From Nocardioides sp. Root682 (lineage in GTDB: Bacteria; Actinomycetota; Actinomycetes; Propionibacteriales; Nocardioidaceae), in NCBI RefSeq assembly GCF_001427795.1, contig NZ_LMHJ01000001.1:1101773-1165772 (forward strand): 64,000 bases of DNA. Direction: 5' to 3'. The translations under genes and the position numbers were made by a program. A model generated the notes under the pieces. That model did not search any database. It was not told the origin of the DNA and saw only the letters and a program-made list of their open reading frames with translations. This document shows positions 50,858 through 61,698 of the stretch, piece by piece; position 1 is the first letter of the stretch; each line of letters opens with the position of its first letter.

Positions 50858-52327
50858 TCAGTCGAGGGTGACCTCGATGTCGGCGCTGCCCGAGTTGTCG
50901 CCGTACGCCCCCGGCACGCCCTGGAACGAGTAGCCGTCGGCAAAGCCGAGATAGAGCGTCTCGGCTCCGTCCGGTACGACGATCTCCTGCTCGTCACCGT
51001 CGCCCGTCCTGCCGTCCCCGATGAAGAACACCTCGCCGATCCCCGGTTCCTGTGTCTCCTCGGAGTCCGCGTCGCTGAGGTCGACCTGGTCGTCCTGGTC
51101 GGGTTCGCCGTCACCGAGGAAGACGCCGACGACGAAGAGGGTCCGGTCCTCGTGCACCACACCGGTGATGCCGTTCAAGGGCATCAGGTTGGTCGAGGGA
51201 AAGGTCTTGTTGCCGCCGTCCACCGATTCCGGCTCGCAGCCGCCGCACGCGCCGAGCTCTCCGGAGACCGACGGGAACCGCACCGTGCCGGCCCCGTCGA
51301 GGTCGATCCGCAACGGTCGCGTCCCCGCGTCGCTGATGCTGACGTCGTCATCGCTGGTACCCGCCAGGTAGATGTCCGCCGTGGCGGGCAGGTCGTGCTG
51401 CTCGGTCGAGCCTCCCCCGGTGAGTACGACGACCGCGGCGGTCACGCCCACGACGCCGACGCCGACGGCAGCACCCACCGCGGCCACCAGGCCCATCGAC
51501 AAGCCTCCACCGCCTGCCCCGGCCCCGGCCCCTGCCCCTGCCCCCACTCCAGCGACACCTGACCCGACACCCCCGGCCGACGCGGCTGCGCCGAAGCCAC
51601 CGCCGATCGCACCGCCCGCCGCACTGCCACCAGCGGCGCCGCCAGCGGCCACGCCGCCACCGGCCAGACCGGCACCAGCCGCACCGCCCGCAGCCACGCC
51701 ACCCGCCGCCGTACCGCTGACTCCGGTGGCGGCGATCCCGGTCGCGGCCACACCTCCCGCTGCCGCTGCGGCTCCTGTCGCCGCAGCACTCGAACCGGCC
51801 AACACGACGACCGAGGTCGCAGCCACGCCCGTCGTCAGGCCTCCCAGGACGGCCAGTCGGCGCCAGTCCGGACCATGCCGGGACGCGGCCAGGGCGCGCA
51901 GCGCCTCGAGCGCGGCACCGGCCGTCGGGCGCGCGGCCGGGTCGACGGAGAGCGCGGGCCCGAGCAGCCATCCGAACGCGGGATCCAGGTCGGCAGCGGT
52001 CGGGGGGAGCTTCGCGGCGCCGCGCACCAGGTGCGCGATGACGGCCGCGGCGCCGTACACGTCACTGGCAGGCCCGGGCGGTTGACCCATCAGCAGTTCC
52101 GGCGCGGCATAGGCCTGGCTCGACTCCGCACCGAAGATCCACACGCCACCCTCGGCTGTGAGGAGCACGCCGGCAGGACCGAGGCGACCGTGGACCGCGC
52201 CGGTGGAGTGCATCTGGGTCAGGCCGGTCAGCATGCCGTCCGCGACGCCGAGCAGCTGCGGTTCCCTGAACCGCGCACCCGACTCGAGGATGCGTTCCAG
52301 CACGATGCCGTCAATGGACTGCGCCAT
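50858..52327 (-). CDS. Membrane pseudokinase lacking the N-lobe, with extracellular domain
   Basis: 489 residues. Residues 25-145 align with the C-lobe of Ser/Thr kinases (VADGMLTGLTQMHSTGAVHG, AAPELLMGQPPGPASDVYGA), but the HRD aspartate is Arg48 (HGRLGP) and DFG reads IFG (64-66), and no glycine loop or VAIK lysine precedes it. A hydrophobic stretch follows, then a long Ala/Gly-rich region and a second hydrophobic segment (about residues 265-310). The extracellular part ends VPDGAETLYLGFADGYSFQG, reminiscent of PA-IL-type lectin-like domains. ATG 52327 is chosen over an earlier GTG. Presumably a scaffold or sensor, not a kinase. Confidence 0.75.
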   Translation of the reverse strand: MAQSIDGIVLERILESGARFREPQLLGVADGMLTGLTQMHSTGAVHGRLGPAGVLLTAEGGVWIFGAESSQAYAAPELLMGQPPGPASDVYGAAAVIAHLVRGAAKLPPTAADLDPAFGWLLGPALSVDPAARPTAGAALEALRALAASRHGPDWRRLAVLGGLTTGVAATSVVVLAGSSAAATGAAAAAGGVAATGIAATGVSGTAAGGVAAGGAAGAGLAGGGVAAGGAAGGSAAGGAIGGGFGAAASAGGVGSGVAGVGAGAGAGAGAGGGGLSMGLVAAVGAAVGVGVVGVTAAVVVLTGGGSTEQHDLPATADIYLAGTSDDDVSISDAGTRPLRIDLDGAGTVRFPSVSGELGACGGCEPESVDGGNKTFPSTNLMPLNGITGVVHEDRTLFVVGVFLGDGEPDQDDQVDLSDADSEETQEPGIGEVFFIGDGRTGDGDEQEIVVPDGAETLYLGFADGYSFQGVPGAYGDNSGSADIEVTLD

Positions 52328-52386
52328 GAGGCGCACGCTAGGACGACTCAGCCCCGCCGTCAGACGAACGCCCAGATTGGGTCGGT

Positions 52387-53334
52387 TCAGACCAGCGACC
52401 AGGCGATGCCGTCGAGGATGTCGGTCTCGGCGACCGTCATCGACGCCACGGACACCCGGGCCAGCACCCGGGAGACGATCAACGCACCGGCGTCGATCAC
52501 GTCAGCCCGGCCGGGGTGCATCCAGCCCAGGTCGCGGCGCTGCGCGACCGTCATGGTCAGCAGCCCGTCGACGAGTGCCTGGACGTCGGCCACGGCCAGG
52601 ACCTGGCCGTGGATCAGGTCCCGGTCGTAGGCGGCGAGCCCGAGGGTCCCGGCCGCGATCGTGGTGTTCGTGCCGGCGACACCGATCACGACGGCTGCCG
52701 CCGCAGGGTCGACGGGTGAGGCGTCCAGCGCCGCGTCGATGTCGGCGACGATCGCGGCGATCTCCTCGGAGGTGACCGGGTCGTGGCGGACGTGCCGTTC
52801 GTGCAGGCGCACGGAGCCGATGTCCATCGAGTGCACAGCCGTCGGCCCGGTGGCGACGTCCCCGAGGATCAGCTCGGTCGAGCCGCCGCCCACGTCGACG
52901 ACCAGTGCCGGTGAGGCGAGCTCGACACCGTCGAGCCCGCGCACCGCTCCCCCGAACGCCAGCCGCGCCTCCTCCTGGCCGGACAGCACCTCGGGCTCGA
53001 TCCCGAGCCGAGCCACGACGCCGTCGGTGAACTCAGCGGAGTTGTCGGCATCGCGCGTCGCCGAGGTCGCGCAGAACCGGATCCGGGCGACGCCTGCCTC
53101 ACGGATGATCCCGGCGAACTCGTCGATGGCCGTGAACGCCCGCTCCAGCGCCTCGGGAGCCAGCCGTCCGGTCGCGTCGACGCCCTGGCCGAGCCGGATC
53201 ATCCGGCTCTCGCGCCGGACTCCTGCGGGATCGCCCGCAGGGTCGCCGACGAGCAGCTTGATGGTGTTGGTGCCGCAGTCGATCGCGGCGATCGGTACGG
53301 GTTTCGAGGCTCGCTCCGCTCGCACCTCAACCAC
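52387..53334 (-). CDS. ppx: Exopolyphosphatase / Ppx-GppA phosphatase
   Basis: 315 residues of the ASKHA fold: phosphate-1 loop AIDCGTNTIKLLVGD, phosphate-2 VDVGGGSTELILGD and the closing VIDAGALIVSRVL. It hydrolyses polyphosphate or pppGpp. The N-terminus VVEVRAERASKPVPIAAIDCG carries the repeat-encoded peptide seen also in DapC; the family start would be close to PIAAIDCG. GTG 53334 (or 53325) inside or beside the repeat at 53300-53332 must be used. It overlaps the DUF501 stop and belongs to the eno-ftsB-DUF501-ppx string. Confidence 0.92.
   Translation of the reverse strand: MVEVRAERASKPVPIAAIDCGTNTIKLLVGDPAGDPAGVRRESRMIRLGQGVDATGRLAPEALERAFTAIDEFAGIIREAGVARIRFCATSATRDADNSAEFTDGVVARLGIEPEVLSGQEEARLAFGGAVRGLDGVELASPALVVDVGGGSTELILGDVATGPTAVHSMDIGSVRLHERHVRHDPVTSEEIAAIVADIDAALDASPVDPAAAAVVIGVAGTNTTIAAGTLGLAAYDRDLIHGQVLAVADVQALVDGLLTMTVAQRRDLGWMHPGRADVIDAGALIVSRVLARVSVASMTVAETDILDGIAWSLV
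53300..53332 (-). repeat. Dispersed 33-bp palindromic repeat covering the ppx start
   Basis: Same element as at 39319-39351 with one substitution in the centre (TCCG for TCTG). On the coding strand it encodes the first residues of Ppx. It also overlaps the DUF501 stop codon and may affect translation coupling. Confidence 0.8.
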
Positions 53335-53848
53335 CGGCGGCGGGCTCCACCGACACGCAGGGCCCCTTGGCCCACCAGTCGCCGAGGATCGCGAGCACCT
53401 CGTCGCCGAGCGGGTTGACCCCCGGACCGGCAGCGAGCGCGTGCCCGGCCAGGACGTGGAGGCACTTGACCCGGTCCGGCATGCCACCGGCGGAGATGCC
53501 CTCGATCTCGGGGACGTCGAAACCACCGGCGTCCCCGATCGCTGCACGGTCGGCGAGGTAGGCCTCGTGGGCAGCCCGGTAGGCCGCGGCGAGCTCGGGG
53601 TCGGTTCCGAGCCGGTCCTGCATCTCCTTCATCAGCCCGGACGCCTCGAGCGTCCCGATGCGGGAGTTCACGCGCGGGCAGGTGAGGTAGTACGTCGTGG
53701 GGAACGGAGTCCCGTTCGGCAGCCGCGGTTCGGTGCTGACCACGTCGGGATTCCCGCACGGGCAGCGATGCCCGATGGCGTGGATCCCGCGCGGCACCCG
53801 ACCGAGCTGTGCCGCGATGACCGCAACATCGGCGTCGGTGCTGCTCAC
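53327..53848 (-). CDS. DUF501 domain protein
   Basis: 173 residues. DUF501 members sit between ftsB and ppx in many actinobacteria. Visible features: CPCGNPDVVSTEPRLPNGTPFPT with two cysteines, and PEIEGISAGGMPDRVKCLHV with a conserved CLHVL-type end. The cysteines and histidines hint at metal binding, but no function is established. GTG 53848 overlaps the ftsB stop (GTGA) and decides the start. Confidence 0.85.
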   Translation of the reverse strand: MSSTDADVAVIAAQLGRVPRGIHAIGHRCPCGNPDVVSTEPRLPNGTPFPTTYYLTCPRVNSRIGTLEASGLMKEMQDRLGTDPELAAAYRAAHEAYLADRAAIGDAGGFDVPEIEGISAGGMPDRVKCLHVLAGHALAAGPGVNPLGDEVLAILGDWWAKGPCVSVEPAAGG

Positions 53849-54444
53849 TCGTCCAGGTCCTCCTTGGGCGCCTGGATCCGGTCCTTGGGCGCACGCACCT
53901 TCGTCGGCGGGTTGCCGGCGATCTTCATCGAGTCCCACGCGTCCTCGTACCAGACCTGGGCATCCGGGTCCTCGATCGTCGAGGTGTCCCCGAGCTCGGC
54001 CGAGGCGTCCAGCGGGTTGCCGTTGGCGTCGACCACGACGAACGGGGTCTCGCCCCTGGCGACGTACCCGAAGCGCTCCCGCGCCTGCTGGGCGACGAAC
54101 GCCGGGTCCTGCCAGCGCTCCTTCTCCTTCTCGAGGTCGTCGATGTTCGACTCCCGCTCGAGGATCTGGCTCTCGAGCGCCTCGATGTGGCTGCGCTGCT
54201 GGAGGTAGGCCCGCAACGACGACGCGTAGGACACGGCCAGCACCGCCAGCACGAGCACGAGGATCGCCGCCCGGCCGGTGAGCCGCGATTTCTTCTGGTG
54301 CTCGGCCCGGGCGCGATCGAGCGCGGCCTGCCGGTCGCGCGCAGCAAGCTTGCGCTCGACCTTCAGGCGCTCGGCGTACCGCGGTCCGGACCGACCCGAG
54401 GTGGGGCGGCCCGGCTTGCGGGACGTTCGGCGCTCGTCAGCCAT
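53845..54444 (-). CDS. ftsB: Cell division protein FtsB/DivIC-like
   Basis: 199 residues: a basic cytoplasmic N-terminus, one membrane helix (AAILVLVLAVLAVSYASSL), a coiled-coil (SHIEALESQILERESNIDDLEKEKERWQDP would span it; key residues are the heptad leucines) and the family phrase FVAQQARERFGYVARGE. FtsB, FtsL and FtsQ activate septal synthesis. Actinobacterial copies have long N- and C-termini like this one. It follows eno by 14 bases. Confidence 0.9.
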   Translation of the reverse strand: MADERRTSRKPGRPTSGRSGPRYAERLKVERKLAARDRQAALDRARAEHQKKSRLTGRAAILVLVLAVLAVSYASSLRAYLQQRSHIEALESQILERESNIDDLEKEKERWQDPAFVAQQARERFGYVARGETPFVVVDANGNPLDASAELGDTSTIEDPDAQVWYEDAWDSMKIAGNPPTKVRAPKDRIQAPKEDLDE

Positions 54445-54458
54445 CGGTCAGTCCGGCT

Positions 54459-56634
<2,176 letters not shown>

Positions 56635-56851
56635 GACCGCAGGCTACAAGTTGCCTCGTCCGAGCGCGTCTTCGCCACAGCCGCTGCCAGCAAGGTGCCG
56701 GCAATGGCCCCCGGTGCGCCTTCGGCCGGTAGACTCGCCCACGCGAGCGCCTGCACGAACCGCCCCACGTCCACGTGGTGGCCGAGCGAGCGGGCCCGCC
56801 GGGCAACCTGCCCACGTATGTGCGCGGCTGAGTGTGAGACAGCCGCAATTG

Positions 56852-58615
56852 ATGGAAATGGCGTTTGTCACCGCGGCTGACGACACTCACGAAAGCGACA
56901 CGACCCTGAGCACCTCCACGAACGAACCCACCACCGACGTCTCCGCCGAAGAAGTTGTCGCGGCCGGCATCGAAACCCTCACCGAGGAGCAGGTCGAGGT
57001 GGTCCCCGGGATCACCTTCCGTGACCTCGGCGTCCACCCCGAGATCTGCACCGCGCTCGAGCGCGGCGGCATCGTGCACCCCTTCGCGATCCAGGAGATG
57101 ACCCTCTCCGTCGCGCTGGTCGGCACCGACCTGATCGGCCAGGCCCGCACGGGCACCGGCAAGACCCTCGCCTTCGGCATTCCGGTCCTGCAGCGCAGCA
57201 TCGCGACGAAGGATCCCGACTACACCGAGATCGCGCCGGGCAAGCCACAGGCCCTCATCGTTGCCCCCACTCGCGAGCTGGCGATCCAGGTCTCCAGCGA
57301 CCTCGAGCTCGCCAGCGCCGACCGCGGCCTGCGCGTCCTCACCATCTACGGCGGCGTCGGCTACGACACCCAGATCGACGCGCTCGAGGCCGGGGTCGAC
57401 ATCGTCGTCGGTACGCCGGGCCGCCTCATCGACCTGGCGAACCGCAAGGTCCTCGACCTCTCCCACGTGCACGCACTGGTGCTCGACGAGGCTGACGAGA
57501 TGCTCGACCTCGGCTTCCTGCCCGACGTCGAGAAGCTGCTGCGCCTCACCCCCGAGACCCGACAGACCATGCTGTTCTCGGCCACCATGCCCGCGGCGAT
57601 CGTGGCGCTGGCCCGCATGCACATGCGCCACCCGATGAACATCCGGGCCGAGTCGTCGTACGAGAACTCCACCGTGCCGGCCACGGCCCAGTTCATCTAC
57701 CTCGCCCACGACCTCGACAAGCCGGAGATCATCGGCCGCCTGCTGCAGGCCGAGGACGCCGACAAGATGATCGTCTTCACCCGCACCAAGCGCCAGGCGC
57801 AGCGGATCGCCGACGAGCTCGTCGAGCGTGGCTTCAAGGCCAGCCCGCTGCACGGCGACATGGCACAGGTGGCGCGCGAGAAGGCGCTCAACAAGTTCCG
57901 CGAGGACAAGATCCAGGTCCTCGTCGCGACCGACGTCGCCGCCCGTGGCATCGACGTCTCCGGCGTCAGCCACGTGGTCAACTACACCTGCCCCGAGGAC
58001 GACAAGACCTACGTCCACCGAATCGGCCGCACCGGTCGCGCCGGCGCGTCGGGCATCGCGATCACACTGGTCGACGCGACCGACGTGCACCGCTGGAAGA
58101 TGATCAACAAGGCGCTCGACCTGCCGTTCGACGAGCCTCTCGAGACCTACTCCACCTCCGAGCACCTCTACCACGACCAGGGCATCGCCCCCGGCACCAA
58201 GGGGCGGCTCATCCCGGCCCCGCCGCACGTGTCCCGCGCCGACCGCGAGCGCGCCGAGGGTGGCGGCGACCGTGGTGGCCGAGGCGGCGAGCGCGGTGGC
58301 CGTGGCGGCGACCGTGGTGGCCGTGGCGGCGAGCGCGGTGCTCGCGACGGTGCTCGCGACGGTGCTCGTGAGGGTGGCCGTGAAGGCGGCGAGCGCAAGC
58401 CCCGTGAGGGCGGCGAGCGCACCCGTACCCGTACCCGCAGCGGCGTTGCTGCCGACGGGAACGCCCCTGCTGCTGCCCCGGCGGCCGAGGGTACGACGAC
58501 CGAGGGTGCCGAACGCCCCGCCGGCGCGAGCCGCAACCGTCGCCGTCGTCGCCGCACCGGTGGCGCGGGTGACGCCGGTGGCACCACGGGCGGGGCGGAG
58601 ACGCAGACCGCCTGA
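56852..58615 (+). CDS. DEAD-box RNA helicase with RGG-type tail
   Basis: 587 residues: Q motif FAIQEM near 79, Walker A ARTGTGKTL (98-106), PTRELAIQ, DEADEMLDLGF, FSATMP, and HRIGRTGRAG in the second RecA domain. The tail from about residue 465 is Arg/Gly/Glu-rich (GGRGGERGGRGGDRGGRG, then RTRTRTRSG), an RNA-binding RGG-like end of the RhlE/CsdA type. It likely unwinds RNA in ribosome assembly or cold response. Several in-frame starts exist; ATG 56852 or 56858 fits. Confidence 0.92.
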   Translation: MEMAFVTAADDTHESDTTLSTSTNEPTTDVSAEEVVAAGIETLTEEQVEVVPGITFRDLGVHPEICTALERGGIVHPFAIQEMTLSVALVGTDLIGQARTGTGKTLAFGIPVLQRSIATKDPDYTEIAPGKPQALIVAPTRELAIQVSSDLELASADRGLRVLTIYGGVGYDTQIDALEAGVDIVVGTPGRLIDLANRKVLDLSHVHALVLDEADEMLDLGFLPDVEKLLRLTPETRQTMLFSATMPAAIVALARMHMRHPMNIRAESSYENSTVPATAQFIYLAHDLDKPEIIGRLLQAEDADKMIVFTRTKRQAQRIADELVERGFKASPLHGDMAQVAREKALNKFREDKIQVLVATDVAARGIDVSGVSHVVNYTCPEDDKTYVHRIGRTGRAGASGIAITLVDATDVHRWKMINKALDLPFDEPLETYSTSEHLYHDQGIAPGTKGRLIPAPPHVSRADRERAEGGGDRGGRGGERGGRGGDRGGRGGERGARDGARDGAREGGREGGERKPREGGERTRTRTRSGVAADGNAPAAAPAAEGTTTEGAERPAGASRNRRRRRRTGGAGDAGGTTGGAETQTA

Positions 58616-58638
58616 GGTCTCACCGCACTGACAGGAGC

Positions 58639-58675
58639 CTGGCGCGCTGTCCGACCCCGGTCGGCAGCGCGCCAG
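58639..58675 (+). terminator. Helicase terminator
   Basis: Stem CTGGCGCGCTG/CAGCGCGCCAG with an inner CCGACC/GGTCGG stem (one bulged T), followed by TTTCGTTTCCC. It begins 24 bases after the helicase stop codon. The T-rich tail makes this a good intrinsic terminator. Confidence 0.85.
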
Positions 58676-58779
58676 TTTCGTTTCCCGTTCACACGGTGCT
58701 CGGCCCGTCGGTGTGGATTCGTTCCCGGGCAGTCGGCAGGGTCACTGACGACCGACTCACCCGATCCAGGACGGACACC

Positions 58780-60150
58780 GTGACCCCTCTGCGTCGCTCC
58801 CTCATGCTTCTCGCCGCGTGCGCGGCCCCCGTGCTCGGACTCGGGGTGCTGCCTGCGCAGGCTGCCCCGGCCGATGACATCCGCATCAACGAGGTCGTCA
58901 CCACCGGCTCCGTGAACGACTCCATCGAACTCGTCAACAAGGGCACGGCCGCCGTCGACATCTCGGGCTGGATCCTCAAGGACAACGACAACGGCTCGAA
59001 GTTCCAGATCGCGACCGGCACGACGCTGGCGCCCGGCGCGTTCCGTGCCTACGACGTCAGCGGCAAGTTCGGGCTGGGCTCCTCCGACAAGGCGCGGCTC
59101 TACCTGCCCAACGGCTCGACGCTGGTCGACACGTTCACCTGGACCACTCACTCGAACCCGTCGTGGTCGCGGTGCCCGGACGGCACCGGCGCGTTCGGGC
59201 AGGCCGCGCTGACGCTCGGCACCGCCAACTCCTGCTCGGGCTCGGGCAGTGCCTGGCCCGGCGGCAGCACGATCGCGAACGCCGACGCGTCGAACGTGTT
59301 CGGTTCCGACGTCAGCGGCCTGTTCCAGGACGGCACGGTGATGTGGGCTGCGCAGAACAGCGGCAAGCTCTGGCGCCTGCTCCCCGACGGCTCGGGAGGC
59401 TGGACCCCCGACACCAACAACGGCTGGACCAGTGGCAAGTCGCTCCGCTTCACGGGCGGCACCGGGACAGCAGACGCCGAGGGGGTCACCGCGACCGGCG
59501 GCAACGTGTATGTCGCCAGCGAGCGCAACGGCGACGTGTCGGGCACCAGCCGGCTCTCGGTCCTGCGGTACGACGTCAGCGGCACCGGCAGCTCCCTGAC
59601 CGCCACCCGCGAGTGGAACCTGACCTCCAACCTCCCGTCCGTCGGCTCCAACGCCGGGTTCGAGGCGATCACCTACGTGCCCGACGCCACGCTGACCGGC
59701 GCCGGTTTCAAGGACGAGTCCACCGGAGTGGCATACAACCCGGCGGCGTACGCCGCGCACGCCGGAGGCGTCTTCTTCGTCGGCGTCGAGGGCACCGGCA
59801 TGATCTACGGCTACGTGCTGCTCGACTCCGGCACCTACACCCGCGTCGCGTCGATCAGTAGCGGCTTCGCCGGCGTGATGGAGCTCCAGTGGGAGCCGCA
59901 GGCCTCGCGCCTGTGGGTCGTCTGCGACGACACCTGCAGCGGCAAGCACAAGACGTTCGCGGTGAACGCCTCGGGCGCGCTCGCCGTGACGGCGACGTAC
60001 GACCGGCCCTCGGGCATGTCCAACATCAACAACGAGGGCTTCTCCCTCGCAGCGGCCGCGGAGTGCGTCGGCGGGTTCAAGCCGGTCTTCTGGGCCGACG
60101 ACAGCAACACCAGCGGTCACGCCCTGCGCAAGGGCACCGTCACCTGCTGA
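58780..60150 (+). CDS. Secreted LTD-domain protein with propeller-like C-terminus
   Basis: 456 residues. Signal peptide (VTPLRRSLMLLAACAAPVLG, cleavage near AQA). Residues about 32-140 form a lamin-tail-like domain (IRINEVVTTGSVNDSIELVN, NKGTAAVDISGWILKDNDNG), common in secreted nucleases and phosphatases. The remainder looks like a beta-propeller or phytase-like region (AQNSGKLWRLLPDGSGGW, YVASERNGDVSGTSRLSVLR). No nuclease motif is recognisable. The function may be polyanion or wall binding. Start GTG 58780 with an AGGA site. Confidence 0.75.
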   Translation: MTPLRRSLMLLAACAAPVLGLGVLPAQAAPADDIRINEVVTTGSVNDSIELVNKGTAAVDISGWILKDNDNGSKFQIATGTTLAPGAFRAYDVSGKFGLGSSDKARLYLPNGSTLVDTFTWTTHSNPSWSRCPDGTGAFGQAALTLGTANSCSGSGSAWPGGSTIANADASNVFGSDVSGLFQDGTVMWAAQNSGKLWRLLPDGSGGWTPDTNNGWTSGKSLRFTGGTGTADAEGVTATGGNVYVASERNGDVSGTSRLSVLRYDVSGTGSSLTATREWNLTSNLPSVGSNAGFEAITYVPDATLTGAGFKDESTGVAYNPAAYAAHAGGVFFVGVEGTGMIYGYVLLDSGTYTRVASISSGFAGVMELQWEPQASRLWVVCDDTCSGKHKTFAVNASGALAVTATYDRPSGMSNINNEGFSLAAAAECVGGFKPVFWADDSNTSGHALRKGTVTC

Positions 60151-60154
60151 GCCT

Positions 60155-60194
60155 CGTCGTCCGGGCGCCTGGTCACGCCAGCGCCCGGACGACG
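60155..60194. terminator. Bidirectional hairpin between convergent genes
   Basis: A perfect 14-bp stem (arm CGTCGTCCGGGCGC) with a 12-base loop spans the end of the secreted LTD gene and the 3' end of the convergent esterase gene. It could terminate both. Confidence 0.7.
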
Positions 60195-60979
60195 TGCGGC
60201 CAGCAGAGGTCACCGAGTGCCGCGTCCGCCTCGGGTGTCCCGCCGCGCTGCATGACCTGCCCTGCCTCGACTGCCCGCTCCCCCGGCAGCACCGTGCGAT
60301 GGCCGGCCGCGGGGTGGGTCACGACGGTGGTCTCGAGCCCGTGCTGGCGACGCCGGTCAGCGATCCGGTCGGCGAACCAGGCGCTCGGCCACACGCGGTC
60401 GTCGCCACCGGCGACCAGCACCAGGTCTCCGCGGATCCGCTCGACCTCGATCACCGCGCCGGCCACTTCGTCGCCATGGACGGCCAGGCTCCGCTCGTAG
60501 AGGGAGCGGTACGCCGGCGGGTCCTCGTCGGGCGACCAGTCGTCGGCGAACGGGACGAACGGGACCGCCGATCCGGCGCGCGTCCAGTGCGAGGTCTCCC
60601 TGGGGCCGTCGTACCCGGCCCAGACGACCGGCGTCGGCGCGAACGCGACGCAGGCCGACACCCGCTCGTCGTACGCCGCGGTCAGCAGCGCCGCCTCCGC
60701 ACCGAAGGACGTCCCGACGATCGCCAGCCGCTCGCAGCGTTCGGCGAGCTGGTCCAGCGCACGGTCGAAGGTCTCGAGCGGCACCTCGAAGGGACCCGGC
60801 TGCTGGCCCGGCCCTCCGAACCAGCGGATCGTCAGGGCGACCGCGCCCAGGCCGGCAAGGAGACGTGCGCGCTGCTCATCGAGTCGCCCACTCGAACCCG
60901 CGACCACCAGCGCGCCTCGGCCCGTCGGGTGCTCCGGTTCGAACCACGCGCTCTCAGGAGCCACGGGAACCGGTGCCAT
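60173..60979 (-). CDS. Alpha/beta hydrolase of the BAAT C-terminal type
   Basis: 268 residues. The nucleophile is Ser91 in IVGTSFGAEAALL; the acid is in VAGGDDRVWPS and the histidine in HPAAGHRTVLP. BAAT-type proteins are acyl-CoA thioesterases or acyltransferases; the fold is clear but the substrate is not. Start ATG 60979 overlaps the stop of the L,D-transpeptidase gene, so the three genes parA-ldt-hydrolase are probably one operon. Confidence 0.82.
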   Translation of the reverse strand: MAPVPVAPESAWFEPEHPTGRGALVVAGSSGRLDEQRARLLAGLGAVALTIRWFGGPGQQPGPFEVPLETFDRALDQLAERCERLAIVGTSFGAEAALLTAAYDERVSACVAFAPTPVVWAGYDGPRETSHWTRAGSAVPFVPFADDWSPDEDPPAYRSLYERSLAVHGDEVAGAVIEVERIRGDLVLVAGGDDRVWPSAWFADRIADRRRQHGLETTVVTHPAAGHRTVLPGERAVEAGQVMQRGGTPEADAALGDLCWPHVVRALA

Positions 60980-61695
60980 CAGGCAGTGACGACGACCGTC
61001 GTACCGTTCGGGGCGAAGTCCCACAGCGCGATCGCGTCGGCGCGCTTCTGCCGGATGCAGCCGTGCGAGAGCGGGGTGCCGAGCTGGCTCAGGGTCTGCA
61101 CAGGAGCACCGTCGTCGACCGGGATCGTGTGGAAGCCGATCGCCGCACCCTCGGTGCCCTGCGTGAACCGGACGAAGTACTCCATCGTCCCGGAGTCGTC
61201 GATGCCCACCGCGTTGCGGCTGCGCGAGTAGACGGAGTAGGTGCCCGGCTCGAGGTTGTCCTCGATGCTGCCCGAGACGAGGTAGGTCTGCGCGACGTCG
61301 CCGTCGCCGTCGACGAGCCACACGCGCTGGCGGCTCTCGCTGAAGACGATCCGGCGGCCGGTGCCCGAACGGGGAGGCAGTCCGCTCGACTCGGTCGAAG
61401 CGGCGATCCTGCTGCTGCCGTCGGCATCGGCCAGGCCGGTCGCCGCGGGCTGCTCGACGGAACGATCGGCTTCGGCCGGGTCGTCCTCGTTCTGATCGGC
61501 CTCGGTGCCGCTGCCTTCGGCTGCGGTCAGGGACGTGGCGGCATCGGAGCGGTCCGGACCGGTCGGGAGCAGCCCGAAGCCACCGGCGACGGCAACCACC
61601 AACACCGCGAGCGAAGCACCGAGCGCAGAGATCCGGCCGTAACGGGGGCGCGCTGGCGCGCGGTGCCGTCCGCCGGTCTCACGTACGTGCTTCAC
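60979..61695 (-). CDS. L,D-transpeptidase (YkuD family)
   Basis: 238 residues: cytoplasmic basic N-terminus, one membrane helix (about residues 23-43), an acidic Pro/Asp/Glu-rich linker, and a YkuD domain with the catalytic Cys213 in SHGCIR and His189 in IGFHTIP. It makes 3-3 peptidoglycan cross-links or attaches proteins to the wall. It follows the ParA-type gene by 3 bases. Confidence 0.92.
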   Translation of the reverse strand: MKHVRETGGRHRAPARPRYGRISALGASLAVLVVAVAGGFGLLPTGPDRSDAATSLTAAEGSGTEADQNEDDPAEADRSVEQPAATGLADADGSSRIAASTESSGLPPRSGTGRRIVFSESRQRVWLVDGDGDVAQTYLVSGSIEDNLEPGTYSVYSRSRNAVGIDDSGTMEYFVRFTQGTEGAAIGFHTIPVDDGAPVQTLSQLGTPLSHGCIRQKRADAIALWDFAPNGTTVVVTA

Positions 61696-61698
61696 GGG

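Noticed and set aside
51440..51830. Tandem repeat array within the pseudokinase gene
   Set aside because: Low-complexity Ala/Gly codons (GCC, GGC, GGT) of the linker, not a true repeat array.
58250..58400. CRISPR-like or minisatellite repeat at the helicase 3' end
   Set aside because: It is the coding sequence for an RGG-type tail; the units are imperfect and lack unique spacers.
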